From NCBI RefSeq assembly GCF_006717075.1, contig NZ_VFQC01000001.1, positions 3,803,955 to 3,867,954 of the forward strand: a stretch of 64,000 bases of DNA, given 5' to 3'. The DNA comes from Haloactinospora alba (GTDB lineage Bacteria > Actinomycetota > Actinomycetes > Streptosporangiales > Streptosporangiaceae). The position numbers and the translations under genes are program-made. The notes under the pieces were generated by a model. The model searched no databases. It was not told the origin of the DNA and saw only the letters and a program-made list of their open reading frames with translations. Positions 8,549 to 18,348 of the stretch are shown in pieces (within the stretch, counting starts at the first letter, position 1; every line of letters begins with the position of its first letter).

Positions 8549-8606
8549 TCCCGGAAACGCCACGGGGGGAGGCCCGTTCAAGGCCGAACCGGCGGCAGCG
8601 GGCCTC

Positions 8607-9161
8607 TCACCCGTCCAGCATCCGGTCGTACTCGTCCTCCGCGAGTCCCAGGTCCACCCGGATGCGGAAGCGTGCCCGCAGCAGTTCCAGCAGCAGATCG
8701 TGCACGTAGGGCGACACGTCCTGGTGGCGGAAGCGCCGGACCCCGAGCGTCGCCCACGTGTGCGCGCCCTGCAGGTCGTCGTGCGCCTGCAGGCTCTCGG
8801 TGATGTGGATGACCGTGGGCAGGTTGCGCGGGCCCTCGGCGCGTAACCGTTCCAACTGCGCGTACGCCGCGTCGACGCGGTCGAGTTCGAACAGCGCCCC
8901 GGCCTGCAACGCGCGGGCGTCGATGACGGTGGGGCCGCCGTCGTCGATGGCCCGCTGGTAGGCGGCCGAGGCGCGCTCATGCTCCTGGGCCATCTCCCAC
9001 TGCTCTCCAGCGCGAACGAGGAGTTCGGCCCGGGAGACCTCGCTGTTGGCCGCGACCCGGTTGGCCAGGTCCAGCAGCTCCAACGCGACCGTGACGTGGT
9101 CGCCGGACTGCACCGCCCGGAACTCCAACCGGTCGAGGTCGGCTGTTGTAACGCGGGTCAC
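8607..9161 (-). CDS. TPR-like hypothetical protein
   Basis: A 184-residue protein rich in A/E/L/R with helical repeats resembling tetratricopeptide units (LVRAGEQWEMAQEHERASAA and ALFELDRVDAAYAQLERL), suggesting a scaffold. The chosen GTG has a GGGAGGA site five to seven bases upstream, while an earlier ATG at 9191 has none. It is downstream of the NYN gene on the same strand with a 36-base gap, so may be co-transcribed. Enzymatic motifs are absent. Confidence 0.55.
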   Translation of the reverse strand: MTRVTTADLDRLEFRAVQSGDHVTVALELLDLANRVAANSEVSRAELLVRAGEQWEMAQEHERASAAYQRAIDDGGPTVIDARALQAGALFELDRVDAAYAQLERLRAEGPRNLPTVIHITESLQAHDDLQGAHTWATLGVRRFRHQDVSPYVHDLLLELLRARFRIRVDLGLAEDEYDRMLDG

Positions 9162-9197
9162 TGCCGTCCTCCCTCGCTCGCTGCGTGGCACTGACAG

Positions 9198-11057
9198 TCA
9201 GTCCCGAGCACGTTCCAACGCGCCCCAGAATCCCTGACGCAGCGCCTCGCGTACTTCGTTGCGCAACAGGTAATCGATTGGCAACACCGATCCTTGCAGC
9301 AACCGGGCTTCAAGGTCGGATGGCATGCGTGGCTTGCGGACCAGTACCGCCTCGAGCCACAGCGCCGGCGCGTCACGCGCGATCGACTCGGCGAAGTCGT
9401 TGCCCTCCCTGTGGGCGACGTGCACCGCGTCGTCGAGCGTCCGCGCCGACGAGCCTCCCGGCTGGGCGTGGCTCACACGCGGCGTCGGGTTGGTGTAGGG
9501 ACCATGCTGGACCTGTCGGTCCGAGGGGTGGGGGCCAGTACCGGCCCCTGCGTCCGGTTGGTTCGCAGGGGGGCTGCCGAAGCCGGTCTCAGCTTCCGTA
9601 CTGGCCCCAATAGTAGGGTTTGGGCCGGTATTACCTCCGTACCCGGGGTGCCCCCCCGTGTTCGGCCCGTACCGGGGGTCCGGTGGGTGCGGGGACTGCC
9701 CCGGCGGCGGTTCCTGGTCGTACTGGCCGCCCCGCATGGACGGGTTGGCTCCCGTCGGCGAGTGCCCCGGCGGCCCCTGACCCGGTGGCCCCTGCTGCTG
9801 CGGCGGTAGCTGCTGGCCGGTGGGTGGCCCCTGGTGAGGGGAGAGCGGCACCTGCTGCCCGGATGGGGGCTGGTGGTGCTGCGGTTGTCCCTGTTGCGGC
9901 GGCATCGGAGGTTGTCCCTGCTGCGGCGGGGGACCCTGTTGCGGTGGAGGGCCCTGCGGGGGCGGGGACTGTCCCGGCCCCGGTGGTTGCGCCTGCGGCC
10001 CCGGGCCGTGCCCCTGCGGGGGAGCGTGGTTGCCCTGGGCCATGCCGTGCATACTCGGGTTCGGCCCGGTCCCCGGTGGGAAGCCGCCCTCGTGCCCGGA
10101 CGGGGTGTTCCCGGCCATCGTCGGGTTCCCGCCGGTGTTCGTGGCGTGCTGGGAGGGGCCGCCACCCGACGGGAAACCGTTGGCGTCAACCCCGCCGGAG
10201 GAGTTCCCGGCGCTGTCCACACCACCGTTGGCGTTCGGAGCGAGGTGGTCACCGCCGCGCTGCTGCGCGATGCTCTGCTGCATCGCGCGCAACTGGTCCA
10301 TCGCGCTGGCGCCCATGCTCTGCTGGGCGCCACTGTTGGCGAGCACCGACTCCAGCCCGTTCGGGGAGGCGGCGGGTTCCACGTGGGAGGAGCCCGGTTG
10401 CGCTGTCGCCTGCTGGCGCTCCACCTCGGGACCGCTGTGCGCGACCCCGTTCGCCATGGGGTTGGTGGTCTCCGCGGCGTTGTCCTCCTCCGGGACACCG
10501 CCGGAGAGCAGGTTCACATAGGGGCGCAGGTGCCCCGCTCCGATCTCGATGAGGTCGTCGCACTCCCGACGCAGGGCACGGGATATCGTCCAGTTGCCCT
10601 CAACGGATATGTGGACGACCGTGGCGCGGACACCGAGGTCCTGCACGTCCGCGACCACCTGCGCCATGTCCTCGTCCCCGCTGACCAGCACAGCGTCACA
10701 CAGTGCCCCCGCTCGCGCGAGCGTGGTGAGGTCGCGTTGGACATAGCTCTCGACCCCCTCCCGCCGGCCCGGACGGATTCGCGCGGCTCGGAACTTGATC
10801 CCGGGAATGTCGGCGATACTGTCCTGCTCCTGGGTACGGCGCCCTTCCGACGTCGCCTCGTACCAGTAGCAGCGCAGCGGCGGCAGTCCGGTGCGGTCGC
10901 GCGCCACTTCGTTCAGCAGCCGTGCGAGTCCCGCGTAATCCCATGCCACGGAATCGCGGTTGCGAGTCCCGTGCACAGCCATTGCGCCGTCGGCGAGGAG
11001 GTAGCCGGCGTCAACGAACAGCGCGCAGCGATCCACGCGACACCGCCCCCTTCCCAT
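9198..11057 (-). CDS. NYN-domain (PIN-like) ribonuclease-type protein with long Pro/Gln linker
   Basis: Residues about 8-170 form a NYN/LabA-type PIN-like domain: FVDAGY near the start, an internal RRTQEQDSI turn, a [10 protein letters not shown] helix and [13 protein letters not shown], which carry the acidic residues that hold metal in this nuclease family. From about 190 to 540 the chain is low-complexity, rich in Gly, Pro and Gln. A compact 70-residue C-terminal block ([20 protein letters not shown] onward) ends the protein. NYN domains cut RNA; the C-terminal block may bind a partner or RNA. A GTG at 11036 preceded by AAGGGGG is an alternative start. Confidence 0.72.
   Translation of the reverse strand: MGRGRCRVDRCALFVDAGYLLADGAMAVHGTRNRDSVAWDYAGLARLLNEVARDRTGLPPLRCYWYEATSEGRRTQEQDSIADIPGIKFRAARIRPGRREGVESYVQRDLTTLARAGALCDAVLVSGDEDMAQVVADVQDLGVRATVVHISVEGNWTISRALRRECDDLIEIGAGHLRPYVNLLSGGVPEEDNAAETTNPMANGVAHSGPEVERQQATAQPGSSHVEPAASPNGLESVLANSGAQQSMGASAMDQLRAMQQSIAQQRGGDHLAPNANGGVDSAGNSSGGVDANGFPSGGGPSQHATNTGGNPTMAGNTPSGHEGGFPPGTGPNPSMHGMAQGNHAPPQGHGPGPQAQPPGPGQSPPPQGPPPQQGPPPQQGQPPMPPQQGQPQHHQPPSGQQVPLSPHQGPPTGQQLPPQQQGPPGQGPPGHSPTGANPSMRGGQYDQEPPPGQSPHPPDPRYGPNTGGHPGYGGNTGPNPTIGASTEAETGFGSPPANQPDAGAGTGPHPSDRQVQHGPYTNPTPRVSHAQPGGSSARTLDDAVHVAHREGNDFAESIARDAPALWLEAVLVRKPRMPSDLEARLLQGSVLPIDYLLRNEVREALRQGFWGALERARD
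9510..10130 (-). repeat. Pro/Gln low-complexity coding tract with recurring NP(S/T) boxes
   Basis: Inside the NYN gene the repeats encode runs of P, Q and G (such as [15 protein letters not shown]). Short boxes of the type GGNPTM, GPNPSM, GANPSM and GPNPTI recur irregularly, like short linear motifs spaced along a flexible arm. Confidence 0.6.
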
Positions 11058-11248
11058 GTTCTGGTCACCCGGGCTGGGGTGGACGCCCGGTCTCTCCAGC
11101 GGTCGGCCCCGCAGCCATTAGACGGGGCGGGCCACAGCCTAGCCAAGTATGTGGCGCTTCGCTCGCCACCTTCGGCACACTGGCCCGGTTGCCGACCCGC
11201 TTCCGGGACGGGCGCCCCGGAAGCGGGGTGTGCGCGGTGCACTCACCC

Positions 11249-11800
11249 TCAGGGGCCGTTTCCCGGAGAGTTCCCGGCGCCCGGTGGCCCGGACTGCCCC
11301 GCCGACGGCGGTCCGTCTCCCGGCGGCGTCCCCGGGCCCGGACCGTTGCCCGGGGGACCTCCCCCTCCGGGAGGCCCTCCCCCATCCGGCGGGACCCCCC
11401 CGGGAGGCCCTCCCCCATCCGGCGGGACCCCCTCGGGAGGTCCTCCCCCGTCCGGGGGGATCCCCTCCGGCGGACCTGCCGCCTCCGGTGGGACGCCGTC
11501 CGGAGGTCCCGGCGGCACACCGTCCGGCGGCCCCGGGGGAATACCCTCCGGCTGTCCCACGTCCGGCGGCACGCCCTCCGGCGGGGGGAACTCCGGCTGG
11601 GGTTCCTCGGGGGGAGCCTCCTCCGGAGGCGGCTCCTCGGGCGGAGGGTCGTCGGGCGGGGGATCGTCGGCGGGCGGTTCCTCGGGGGGAGGCTCCTCCG
11701 GAGGCGGCTCCTCGGGCGGAGGGTCGTCGGCGGGCGGCTCCTCCTCGGGTTCCTCGGGCTCCTCTTCCTCGGGCTCCTCCGGTTCCTGGTTCTGCTGCGG
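11249..11800 (-). repeat. Tandem Pro/Glu and Pro/Gly coding repeats
   Basis: The 3' third of the sigma gene consists of imperfect repeats coding PPPEEPP-like and then [17 protein letters not shown] units. Nucleotide repeats such as GGAGGCTCCTCCGGAGG recur on the plus strand. Likely a rigid cell-wall-spanning tail, prone to length change. Confidence 0.65.
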
Positions 11801-12757
11801 CGCCGCGGCCGGCGGTTCGGCCTCGGGTTCGGAAGCGGGCGGCTCGGAGTTTCCCACCAGGGCGAACGCCGAGGCCGCTGCTGCCGCCGCCACCGCTGCC
11901 CCGCCGACGGCGGCCTGCTGCTGACTCTTGGGCATCTGCCCCCACCAGCCGCCGGCCAGTACCCCCGACGGCAGGGACGCCAGGTAGCCGGCGGCGGCCG
12001 GACCCGCGATGAGCGGCAGGATGGTCCCGCGCAGGCCGACGTTGACGTCCGCCAGTTCCGCGTACACTTCCCGGCACTCCGCGCAGCCGTCGAGGTGCCG
12101 GTCGACCGAGGCGGTGTCGCGTTTGGCCAGACCGCCCCGGACGTAGGAACCCAGCAGCTCCACGACGGGACGGCACCCCTCGGCCGGCGCCCCGCCCGCG
12201 AGGTGCATCTGCAGGTAGGCCTGACGCAGTCCCTCCCGGGCGCGGTACGCGAGCGCCGCCACCCCGTTCGCGCTCATGCCCAGCAACGGCGCCGCCGTCG
12301 CCGGTTTCACCCCCTCGATCTCGGTGTGCCACAGCACCGACTGCCACCGGTCCGGCAGGGAGAGGAAGGCGCGGGCGATCAGGGACCGCTCCAACCCCTC
12401 CAGCGCCGGGTCGGTGAACGGCTCCCCCGAGTCGAACTTCTCCATGTCGTCGGTGACGACCTGGCGCTTCTCCCCCCGGAAACGGTCGTAGACCACGTGC
12501 CGCAGCGCGGTGAGCAGGTAGGGCCGGAACCCGTCCGTCGGCCCCCCGCCGCGCTGCACCACCCCGAGGACGCGCGTGAACGTCTCGGCCACGACGTCCT
12601 CCACCTCGGCCTCACCGCGCACCAGTTGGCGGGCGAGGCCGCGGGCGGCGTCGGCGTGCCGTTCGTACAGGGTGGCGTAGGCGCCGCTGTCTCCCTCCCG
12701 GACGGCTGTGATGAGCTCGTCATCCCCAGCGAGCAGTTCCGTGTCACTGTCCGCCAT
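11249..12757 (-). CDS. ECF-type sigma factor fused to zinc-finger, membrane segment and Pro/Glu-rich tail
   Basis: The first 190 residues are an RNA polymerase sigma factor of the extracytoplasmic-function type: region 2 ([19 protein letters not shown] ... [10 protein letters not shown]) and region 4 (LPDRW ... [18 protein letters not shown]). Residues about 200-235 hold an anti-sigma-like zinc finger, H-x3-C-x2-C in [13 protein letters not shown]. One or two hydrophobic stretches follow ([14 protein letters not shown] and an Ala-rich run near 285). The last 170-180 residues are Pro/Glu/Asp then Pro/Gly-rich repeats. Sigma, anti-sigma-type domain and probable outside tail in one 502-residue chain suggests membrane-held self-inhibition. 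Confidence 0.8.
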   Translation of the reverse strand: MADSDTELLAGDDELITAVREGDSGAYATLYERHADAARGLARQLVRGEAEVEDVVAETFTRVLGVVQRGGGPTDGFRPYLLTALRHVVYDRFRGEKRQVVTDDMEKFDSGEPFTDPALEGLERSLIARAFLSLPDRWQSVLWHTEIEGVKPATAAPLLGMSANGVAALAYRAREGLRQAYLQMHLAGGAPAEGCRPVVELLGSYVRGGLAKRDTASVDRHLDGCAECREVYAELADVNVGLRGTILPLIAGPAAAGYLASLPSGVLAGGWWGQMPKSQQQAAVGGAAVAAAAAASAFALVGNSEPPASEPEAEPPAAAPQQNQEPEEPEEEEPEEPEEEPPADDPPPEEPPPEEPPPEEPPADDPPPDDPPPEEPPPEEAPPEEPQPEFPPPEGVPPDVGQPEGIPPGPPDGVPPGPPDGVPPEAAGPPEGIPPDGGGPPEGVPPDGGGPPGGVPPDGGGPPGGGGPPGNGPGPGTPPGDGPPSAGQSGPPGAGNSPGNGP

Positions 12758-12982
12758 GTAGTGCCTTCCCGACGGTTCCCGGACCCTCCTCCCCGCGGCG
12801 ACCGCCGCCCCGGAGACATCGTCGCGAAAAAATATCTCGTATTCGCGTCATAACCGCCACCGATCCGCGTGATTAGGGGTGAGGACGGTTCGGGCGAGCC
12901 CGCAACATACGGGGGCGCGGGCACGCCCGAACCGTTGGCGGACGTCGATCACGGGAACGGTTCGTTCATGGGGGGATCCGAC

Positions 12983-13729
12983 ATGGACCGTCGGAGGTTG
13001 GCCGGCGTAACCCCGGGAGAGACCGGGCGCCGGCTGCGCGTGCTGTGGTGCCACCACAGCCGGCGGCAGGGCTGGGGACCACTGGACGGCTGGTGGACAC
13101 CGGCCGTGGACGCGGTGTGCACGGCGGCGGCCGTGGGAGGGGACATGGCCGAGGGGTGCGAGCGCTTCGGCCAGGCCCGGGCTCGTTCCGGGGTGTCCCT
13201 CGGCGCCACGCTGGACGACTTCGCCGCGCTGGCCAACGTCCTGGGCTGGAACGCGCCGCCGACCGAACTGGTGAAGGCACTGGCCGAGGGGTGGGTCGAC
13301 GGCGGGAGCACTCCGGACTACTGCCAGGACCCGCTCACGGGGCTGGCGACCGCCACCTACCTGCGGACCAGGTTGAGCGAGCTCTACCGTTCGACCGTCG
13401 CCCGGCCGCCCTCCGCCATGGCGCACCGGCTGCTCCTGATCACCCTGGACCCGACCATCGACCCGTGGCGCCGCACGGCGCGGCTGATCGTGCTCGGGCA
13501 CGAACTGCGCCGGTTCTTCACCCAGGGTGAGTCGCTCGCGTTGATCAGCCGCCACCGGATCGCCGCGCTCGTACCGGAGACGGCCGACCCCCACGGGCAG
13601 GCGCGGCTGCTGCGCGACGACGTGTGCGACTTCCACGGAGCCGACGTGTGGACCGTACCGCTTCCCGACGGCTACCAGGAGGCCCTCGTGTTCCTCGAGG
13701 AACCGCAAACGCCCGGTGGTCCGGGCTGA
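12983..13729 (+). CDS. GGDEF-like hypothetical protein
   Basis: A 248-residue protein. DPLTGLATATYLRTRLSELY near residue 115-134 resembles the start of a GGDEF (diguanylate-cyclase) domain, but no GG(D/E)EF loop is visible, so it is either a degenerate member or a look-alike. The N-terminal 80 residues contain WWTPAVDAVC and FGQARARSGVSL and are unassigned. The ATG at 12983 has a GGGGGG tract eight bases upstream. It is divergent from the sigma gene across about 225 bases, which must hold both promoters. Confidence 0.5.
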   Translation: MDRRRLAGVTPGETGRRLRVLWCHHSRRQGWGPLDGWWTPAVDAVCTAAAVGGDMAEGCERFGQARARSGVSLGATLDDFAALANVLGWNAPPTELVKALAEGWVDGGSTPDYCQDPLTGLATATYLRTRLSELYRSTVARPPSAMAHRLLLITLDPTIDPWRRTARLIVLGHELRRFFTQGESLALISRHRIAALVPETADPHGQARLLRDDVCDFHGADVWTVPLPDGYQEALVFLEEPQTPGGPG

Positions 13730-13744
13730 CAGGCCATTTCCAAC

Positions 13745-13797
13745 GCCGCCGGCACCGCGTAACCCCGGATGAGGGGCCAGGGTGCGGTGCCGGCGGC
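13745..13797 (+). terminator. Hairpin after GGDEF-like gene
   Basis: A perfect 14-bp inverted repeat (arm GCCGCCGGCACCGC) with a 25-base loop starts 16 bases after the stop codon. Confidence 0.6.
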
Positions 13798-13936
13798 CCC
13801 GCCGACCCGGCTGTTCGCATGAGGGGGCGAACGCGGGGTCGGCGCGCCGGGGCCTAGCCCCGGCGGTGGGGACCGCCAGGCGGACCGCGCGGCCTTCTGG
13901 CCCGAGGCAGGGGCGGCCGCAGCTCCGCCGGCGGTC

Positions 13937-13972
13937 GGGGGCGCGTCCCGCTTGGGGAGGCGGACGCGCCCC
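13937..13972. terminator. Second hairpin in the same gap
   Basis: A perfect 11-bp inverted repeat (GGGGCGCGTCC with GGACGCGCCCC) and 14-base loop. It may back up the first terminator or block reading from the right. Confidence 0.5.
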
Positions 13973-14292
13973 TCACTCACCCACCGGAACCACCAGACTT
14001 TGGTCCGTTTGGACACTTATGCCCCGTTTCGGCACGGAATGCTGCGAAAACTCCGGAACTCTCCGGTTCCTCGGGGAGTGTTGAGCGGCGCGAACGGCCG
14101 GACCTAGGTTCTGGTTGACGGGCGCTGTTCGTGACGAGCGGCAGTACAGGCGTCCGCCGGACAGGACCCAGCTTCGCCGGACGACCCCGCACTCAGCGGA
14201 GGCGCACGTGCCCATCGCGGTGAGGACGCACCGCGGCGGCCCGGCGGCAGGCACCGCGCTGTCGCACGCCTCGTTCCTCAGGAAGGACGACC

Positions 14293-14727
14293 ATGGCTAT
14301 CGCCGCACTGATCACCTGGCTGGTCACCGCTGTCGGTGGTTTTCTCATGCTCAGCATCTGGGTGGCGCACGGCGGTGCGCGCGCCGACGCACCGGGGACG
14401 AGCCACCTACCGCCCGCCCTCGTGTTCGGCCACCTCGGTGTCGCCGTCGTGGGCCTCGTCCTGTGGATCAGCTACGTCCTCACCGACAACCACGCCGTCG
14501 CCTGGATCGCGTTCGCGCTGCTGCTCGTGGTGGCCGCGCTCGGTTTCGTCATGCTGGCGCGGTGGTGGAACACCCCCGCGGCCTCCGGGACGGCTTCCGG
14601 AAACGGGGAGGAGAGCGGCGCCGGACGCGCGGCGGAGAGCCACTTCCCGGTGGCGATCATCGCTGGACACGGCGTGTTCGCGGCGGCCACGCTCCTGTTC
14701 TCGTTCCTGGCCGCGCTCGGGCTCTGA
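14293..14727 (+). CDS. Four-helix integral membrane protein, unknown role
   Basis: The 144-residue protein has four hydrophobic segments (residues about 4-24, 42-62, 68-90 and 120-143), separated by a polar loop rich in G/S/E between the last two. The ATG follows AGGAAGGACGACC, a good ribosome site. Small proteins of this layout are conserved in actinomycetes without a known role. Neighbours give no hint. Confidence 0.6.
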   Translation: MAIAALITWLVTAVGGFLMLSIWVAHGGARADAPGTSHLPPALVFGHLGVAVVGLVLWISYVLTDNHAVAWIAFALLLVVAALGFVMLARWWNTPAASGTASGNGEESGAGRAAESHFPVAIIAGHGVFAAATLLFSFLAALGL

Positions 14728-14766
14728 CCGGCTCCGGGGCCGGACCCGAACCACGGCGGTCCCCGT

Positions 14767-15363
14767 TCACAGCCCGGCTGCGAGTTCCTCCAGCTCACGG
14801 GCCAGCACGGCGGGATCGCTCCCGTCCGCGCCCTCGGACACCGACCAGCCGCGCAACCGCGCCAACCGGGCGCAGGGCGTGGAGGACGGGACGGTGGCGA
14901 GGTAGCCGCACGGGGCGTCCGGCCAGTCCTGGACCATCGGCAGCGGGTCGGTGAAGAACTCGCGCGGCCGGGGGCGCTCGGCACCGGACCGGTCGTCACC
15001 GTCGGGATCCTGGGCGGCGAGCAGCTCCTCACGGGTGGGGGTACCCGGCTGCGGCAGCAGCGCGTCCACCAGCAGGTACCCGGACACGTGCCGGTGGGCC
15101 GCGCGTTGCGCCGCGCCGACGTGCGGCACCAGCGGCCCCGCGGCGCCGTCGGCGACCAACACCAGTGGAGGCTCCGGTGCCGCGTTGGCGATCTCCAGCG
15201 AGGCGCGGGCGACGTAGCGGGCGGCGTACGGCGGCTGGTCGTCGTCGGTGACCTCGGCGCGCAGGGCGCGCCCGCCGCGCCGGCGCAGCTCCTCCGCGAC
15301 ACTCTCCCAGCGCCGCGGCGTGTCCAGCGGGCTGTGCAGCAGGACCAGGCAGGGCACGGTCAC
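14767..15363 (-). CDS. Alpha/beta-hydrolase-like protein
   Basis: A 198-residue protein starting VTVPCLVLLHSPLDTPRRWE, the HG-like strand and oxyanion turn of alpha/beta hydrolases, followed by a VLVADGAAGPLVP stretch at the usual nucleophile elbow. That elbow lacks the expected Ser (it reads ADGAAG), so catalysis is doubtful. The start GTG overlaps the cutA stop by four bases, so the longer upstream frame is rejected and coupling with cutA is likely. Confidence 0.55.
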   Translation of the reverse strand: MTVPCLVLLHSPLDTPRRWESVAEELRRRGGRALRAEVTDDDQPPYAARYVARASLEIANAAPEPPLVLVADGAAGPLVPHVGAAQRAAHRHVSGYLLVDALLPQPGTPTREELLAAQDPDGDDRSGAERPRPREFFTDPLPMVQDWPDAPCGYLATVPSSTPCARLARLRGWSVSEGADGSDPAVLARELEELAAGL

Positions 15364-15704
15364 GCGCTCGGCCGGGTCTCGTCGGTGACCCAGTCCAGGT
15401 AGGCGGTGCTGCCGCCCTGGATCGGGACGGCGATGATCTCGGGCACGTCGTAGCCGTGCACCTCGTTCAGGTGCGCCACCAGATCGTCGAGCCGGTCCGT
15501 CGCGGTCTTCGCCACGACCAGCCACTCCTCGTCGTGCTGGACGGCGCCCTCCCACCGGTAGAAGCTGGTGATGGGGCCGTTGACCTGGACGCAGGCGGCG
15601 AGCTGGTGCTCGATGACCGAACTCGCGAGTGCCTCGGCCGCGGAACGGCTGTCGGTCGTGGTCTCCACCCGGGTGTGCGGCGCGTCGGGTGTGCGCTCGG
15701 CCAT
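15360..15704 (-). CDS. cutA: Divalent-cation tolerance protein CutA
   Basis: The 114-residue protein matches CutA1: AEALASSVIEHQLAACVQV, the strand ITSFYRWEGAVQ, and a late HGYDVPEIIAVPI with a Tyr-Asp-Val-Pro-Glu turn. CutA forms a trimer linked to copper tolerance in enteric bacteria; its exact role is unsettled. The ATG at 15704 has GGAGGTGG directly upstream, so longer frames are rejected. It is divergent from pyrE, with about 55 bases between the two starts. Confidence 0.93.
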   Translation of the reverse strand: MAERTPDAPHTRVETTTDSRSAAEALASSVIEHQLAACVQVNGPITSFYRWEGAVQHDEEWLVVAKTATDRLDDLVAHLNEVHGYDVPEIIAVPIQGGSTAYLDWVTDETRPSA

Positions 15705-15759
15705 TCCCACCTCCGGTGCTGCTCGGGACGGTGCTCGGGAGGTCCTAAGCTCGCGGACC

Positions 15760-16293
15760 ATGAACGATCGCGAACTTCTCCTGCAACACATCAACACTAA
15801 AGCCGTGGTGCACGGTGAGGTGACACTCTCGTCCGGCCAGCGGGCCGACTACTACGTGGACCTGCGCCGGGTGACGCTGGACGGGGCGAGCGCGCCCCTG
15901 GTCGGCAGGGCGCTGCTCGACGCCACCGCGGACCTGGACTACGAGGCGGCGGGCGGCCTGACGCTGGGGGCGGACCCGGTGGGCAGCGCCATGTCGCACG
16001 CGGCCGCCGGGCGCGGCGGCCGGCTGGACGCGTTCATCGTGCGCAAGGAGGGCAAGGCGCACGGACTGCAGCGCAGGATCGAGGGTCCCGACATCGCGGG
16101 ACGGCGGGTGCTCGCGGTCGAGGACACGTCCACCACCGGTGGTTCGGTGCTGACCGCTGTCGAGGCGCTGCGTGCGGCCGGGGCCGAGGTCGTGGGGGTT
16201 GCCGTGATCGTGGACCGCGGGGCGCGGGACGCGGTGACCCGGGAGGGATTGGCGTACCGTTCGGTCTTCGAGCTGTCCGAGTTGGATGTCTGA
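15760..16293 (+). CDS. pyrE: Orotate phosphoribosyltransferase
   Basis: The 177-residue enzyme joins orotate to PRPP to give OMP in pyrimidine synthesis. It has the substrate loop (VRKEGKAHGLQRRIEG near 98-113), the PRPP-binding acidic motif VLAVEDTSTTGGSVLTAVEA near 119-138, and the N-terminal SGQRADYYVDLRR. Length and motifs are normal. The start ATG gives MNDRELLLQHI; an in-frame extension overlaps cutA antisense and lacks a ribosome site. Confidence 0.96.
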   Translation: MNDRELLLQHINTKAVVHGEVTLSSGQRADYYVDLRRVTLDGASAPLVGRALLDATADLDYEAAGGLTLGADPVGSAMSHAAAGRGGRLDAFIVRKEGKAHGLQRRIEGPDIAGRRVLAVEDTSTTGGSVLTAVEALRAAGAEVVGVAVIVDRGARDAVTREGLAYRSVFELSELDV

Positions 16294-16397
16294 CGCTCCG
16301 TTGCCGCGCTGCGCCGGGAGGCGAGGGAGCGCCCGCCCGGTGGGTTCCGGGGAGGCTGCGGCGGTACCGGGCGGCGGCCGGGGCCGCCCGTGTCGGC

Positions 16398-16853
16398 TCA
16401 GGGATCCTGCTCCGCCTCGACGGAGAAACTGTGGTCGGAGTCTTTGTCCGAGATGTCTTTCTCCTGTCCGTTGACGTAGACCCGTACGGCACCGGGGTCG
16501 CCGATGGTGACGTCCAGCCTGGGTTCGTCGTAGCGGACGTGCTCCCCGTTGTTCATGGTCGAGTCGGTGAGCACCTCACCACCGGGAACGCGCACGAGCA
16601 CGTCGCTGGCGTCCCCTACGACCGTGATGTAGAGCACGTCGTCGGAGGATACGGATTGGGTGTCGGCGGCGGTGCCGGGTTCGTCGGGGCCGTTCGCGTC
16701 GCCCGTACCGGGCAGGGAGCGGTACAGGAAGTACCCTCCCAGGGCGACCAGAGTGATGAATAGCACCACCACTCCGACGATGGCCACGATCTGTCCAGCA
16801 CCTCGAGGATCATTGCGGTGTCGTCCCACGCTGCTGAATGTAGCGTGAATCAC
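16398..16853 (-). CDS. Membrane-anchored DUF4115-like protein
   Basis: One transmembrane segment near residues 20-45 (IVAIVGVVVLFITLVALGGY) precedes an outside domain ending in strands such as VRVPGGEVLTDSTMNNGEHV and VRVYVNGQEKDISDKD. This resembles the RodZ C-terminal (DUF4115) beta-domain without the cytoplasmic part. The GTG at 16853 is chosen because the chain from there is coherent, but its ribosome site is weak and the frame stays open to 17000. Convergent with pyrE. Confidence 0.6.
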   Translation of the reverse strand: MIHATFSSVGRHRNDPRGAGQIVAIVGVVVLFITLVALGGYFLYRSLPGTGDANGPDEPGTAADTQSVSSDDVLYITVVGDASDVLVRVPGGEVLTDSTMNNGEHVRYDEPRLDVTIGDPGAVRVYVNGQEKDISDKDSDHSFSVEAEQDP

Positions 16854-17140
16854 CCGGGATGTTCGACGGCGGGCCGCCGTGGACACGAATCGATCCCGAA
16901 ACGGGGGCTGTACGGAAGTGTACGGGCACGGAGTGTCACCATGGTCGTGCGAGGGGGACGCCGGTGCCGTGGGGCACGCGCACCGGCGCTCCGCCGCCAA
17001 TTTGGTCTAGACCTTTCGTTCAGCGGCGCTCTCCGGGATACTTGCCCCGGCGGCCCGGTGGGTATCCCAGCCATGGACGCGGTTCCGTGGGACCAGCGGG
17101 GCCATCCGAACCGACAACTCCGGCCAAACAGGGAGTCACC

Positions 17141-18163
17141 ATGCCTATCGCTACCCCAGAGGTCTACGCGGAGATGCTGTCCCGCGCCAAGTCGCAGGGA
17201 TTCGCCTACCCCGCGATCAACGTGACCTCGAGCCAGACCCTGCACGCCGCGCTCCGCGGCTTCGCTGAGGCCGAGAGCGACGGCATCATCCAGATCTCCA
17301 CGGGCGGCGCGGAGTTCCTGTCCGGTGCGACGGTCAAGGACATGGTCACCGGGGCCTCGGCCTTCGCCGAGTACGCGCGCATCGTCGCCGACAAGTACCC
17401 GGTCAACGTGGCGCTGCACACCGACCACTGCCCCAAGGACAAGCTGGACAAGTTCGTCCGCCCGCTGCTGCAGATCTCCAAGGAGCGCGTCGCCAGCGGC
17501 AAGGAGCCGCTGTTCCAGTCCCACATGTGGGACGGCTCCGCCATCGACCTGGAGGAGAACCTCGAGGTGGCCGAGGAGCTGCTTGCCGACTCGAAGGCGG
17601 CCAACACGATCCTGGAGATCGAGGTGGGTGTCGTCGGCGGCGAGGAGGACGGCATCGTCGGCGAGATCAACGAGAAGCTCTACACCAACCCCGGTGACGG
17701 CCTGCGCACCGCCGAGAAGCTCGGGCTCGGCGAGCAGGGCTACTACATGGCGGCGCTGACCTTCGGTAACGTGCACGGCTCCTACAAGCCGGGCTACGTC
17801 CAGCTCCGCCCCGAGGTCCTCAAGGAGATCCAGGACGCCGTCGGCGCCAAGTACGGCAAGGACCGCCCCTTCGACCTGGTCTTCCACGGCGGCTCCGGCT
17901 CCACGCTGGAGGAGATCCACGCCTCCATCGACTACGGCGTGGTTAAGATGAACATCGACACGGACACGCAGTACGCGTTCACCCGGCCGATCGTGGACCA
18001 CGTGATGAGGAACTACGATGGCGTCCTGAAGGTCGACGGCGAGGTCGGGGACAAGAAGGCCTACGACCCCCGCTCGTACGGCAAGGCCGCCGAGGCCGGC
18101 ATGGCCGAGCGGGTCGTCGAGGGGACCCGGATGCTCAAGTCCGTCGGCACCAAGATCCGGTAA
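17141..18163 (+). CDS. fba: Class II fructose-bisphosphate aldolase
   Basis: The 340-residue enzyme reversibly cleaves fructose-1,6-bisphosphate in glycolysis. It has the zinc-site HTDHCPKD near 107-114, EIEVGVVGGEEDG near 163-175, the second zinc His in NVHGSYKPG, and the phosphate loop FHGGSGST followed by KMNIDTDTQY. This is the long class II type found in actinomycetes. The start ATG follows GGGAG at good distance. Downstream DUF3151 and purA are the usual neighbours in this phylum. Confidence 0.97.
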   Translation: MPIATPEVYAEMLSRAKSQGFAYPAINVTSSQTLHAALRGFAEAESDGIIQISTGGAEFLSGATVKDMVTGASAFAEYARIVADKYPVNVALHTDHCPKDKLDKFVRPLLQISKERVASGKEPLFQSHMWDGSAIDLEENLEVAEELLADSKAANTILEIEVGVVGGEEDGIVGEINEKLYTNPGDGLRTAEKLGLGEQGYYMAALTFGNVHGSYKPGYVQLRPEVLKEIQDAVGAKYGKDRPFDLVFHGGSGSTLEEIHASIDYGVVKMNIDTDTQYAFTRPIVDHVMRNYDGVLKVDGEVGDKKAYDPRSYGKAAEAGMAERVVEGTRMLKSVGTKIR

Positions 18164-18348
18164 CCGGCGGTCAGGGTCCACCGAACAGACCCCCAAGCCG
18201 ACCCTGGTTCCCCACGAGCCGGGGTCGAGCGTGTCCGGTCGTCGTTATCCTTGGGGCGGACAAGGCGACCGGGCACGCCTGGTTCCCGCCCGGAGGCCGC
18301 CCACCCCGCCCCGGCTCCGCGGCCGGGACCGTCGCGCGAGGAGATCAC

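Larger units (their letters stand above)
13730..14292. other. Intergenic region with two hairpins and long 5' leader
   Basis: About 560 bases without a convincing gene. The first part holds two strong hairpins (separate entries). The remainder, from about 13980, has lower GC and is the probable promoter and leader of the membrane gene at 14293. Open frames here lack ribosome sites. Confidence 0.5.

Noticed and set aside
9620..10552. Long plus-strand frames opposite the NYN gene
   Set aside because: Shadow of the repetitive Pro/Gln-coding tract; composition is Arg/Ala/Gly-rich and unlike real proteins.
11139..12347. Other-frame ORFs across the sigma-factor tail
   Set aside because: Caused by tandem GC-rich repeats; the sigma frame is supported by family motifs.
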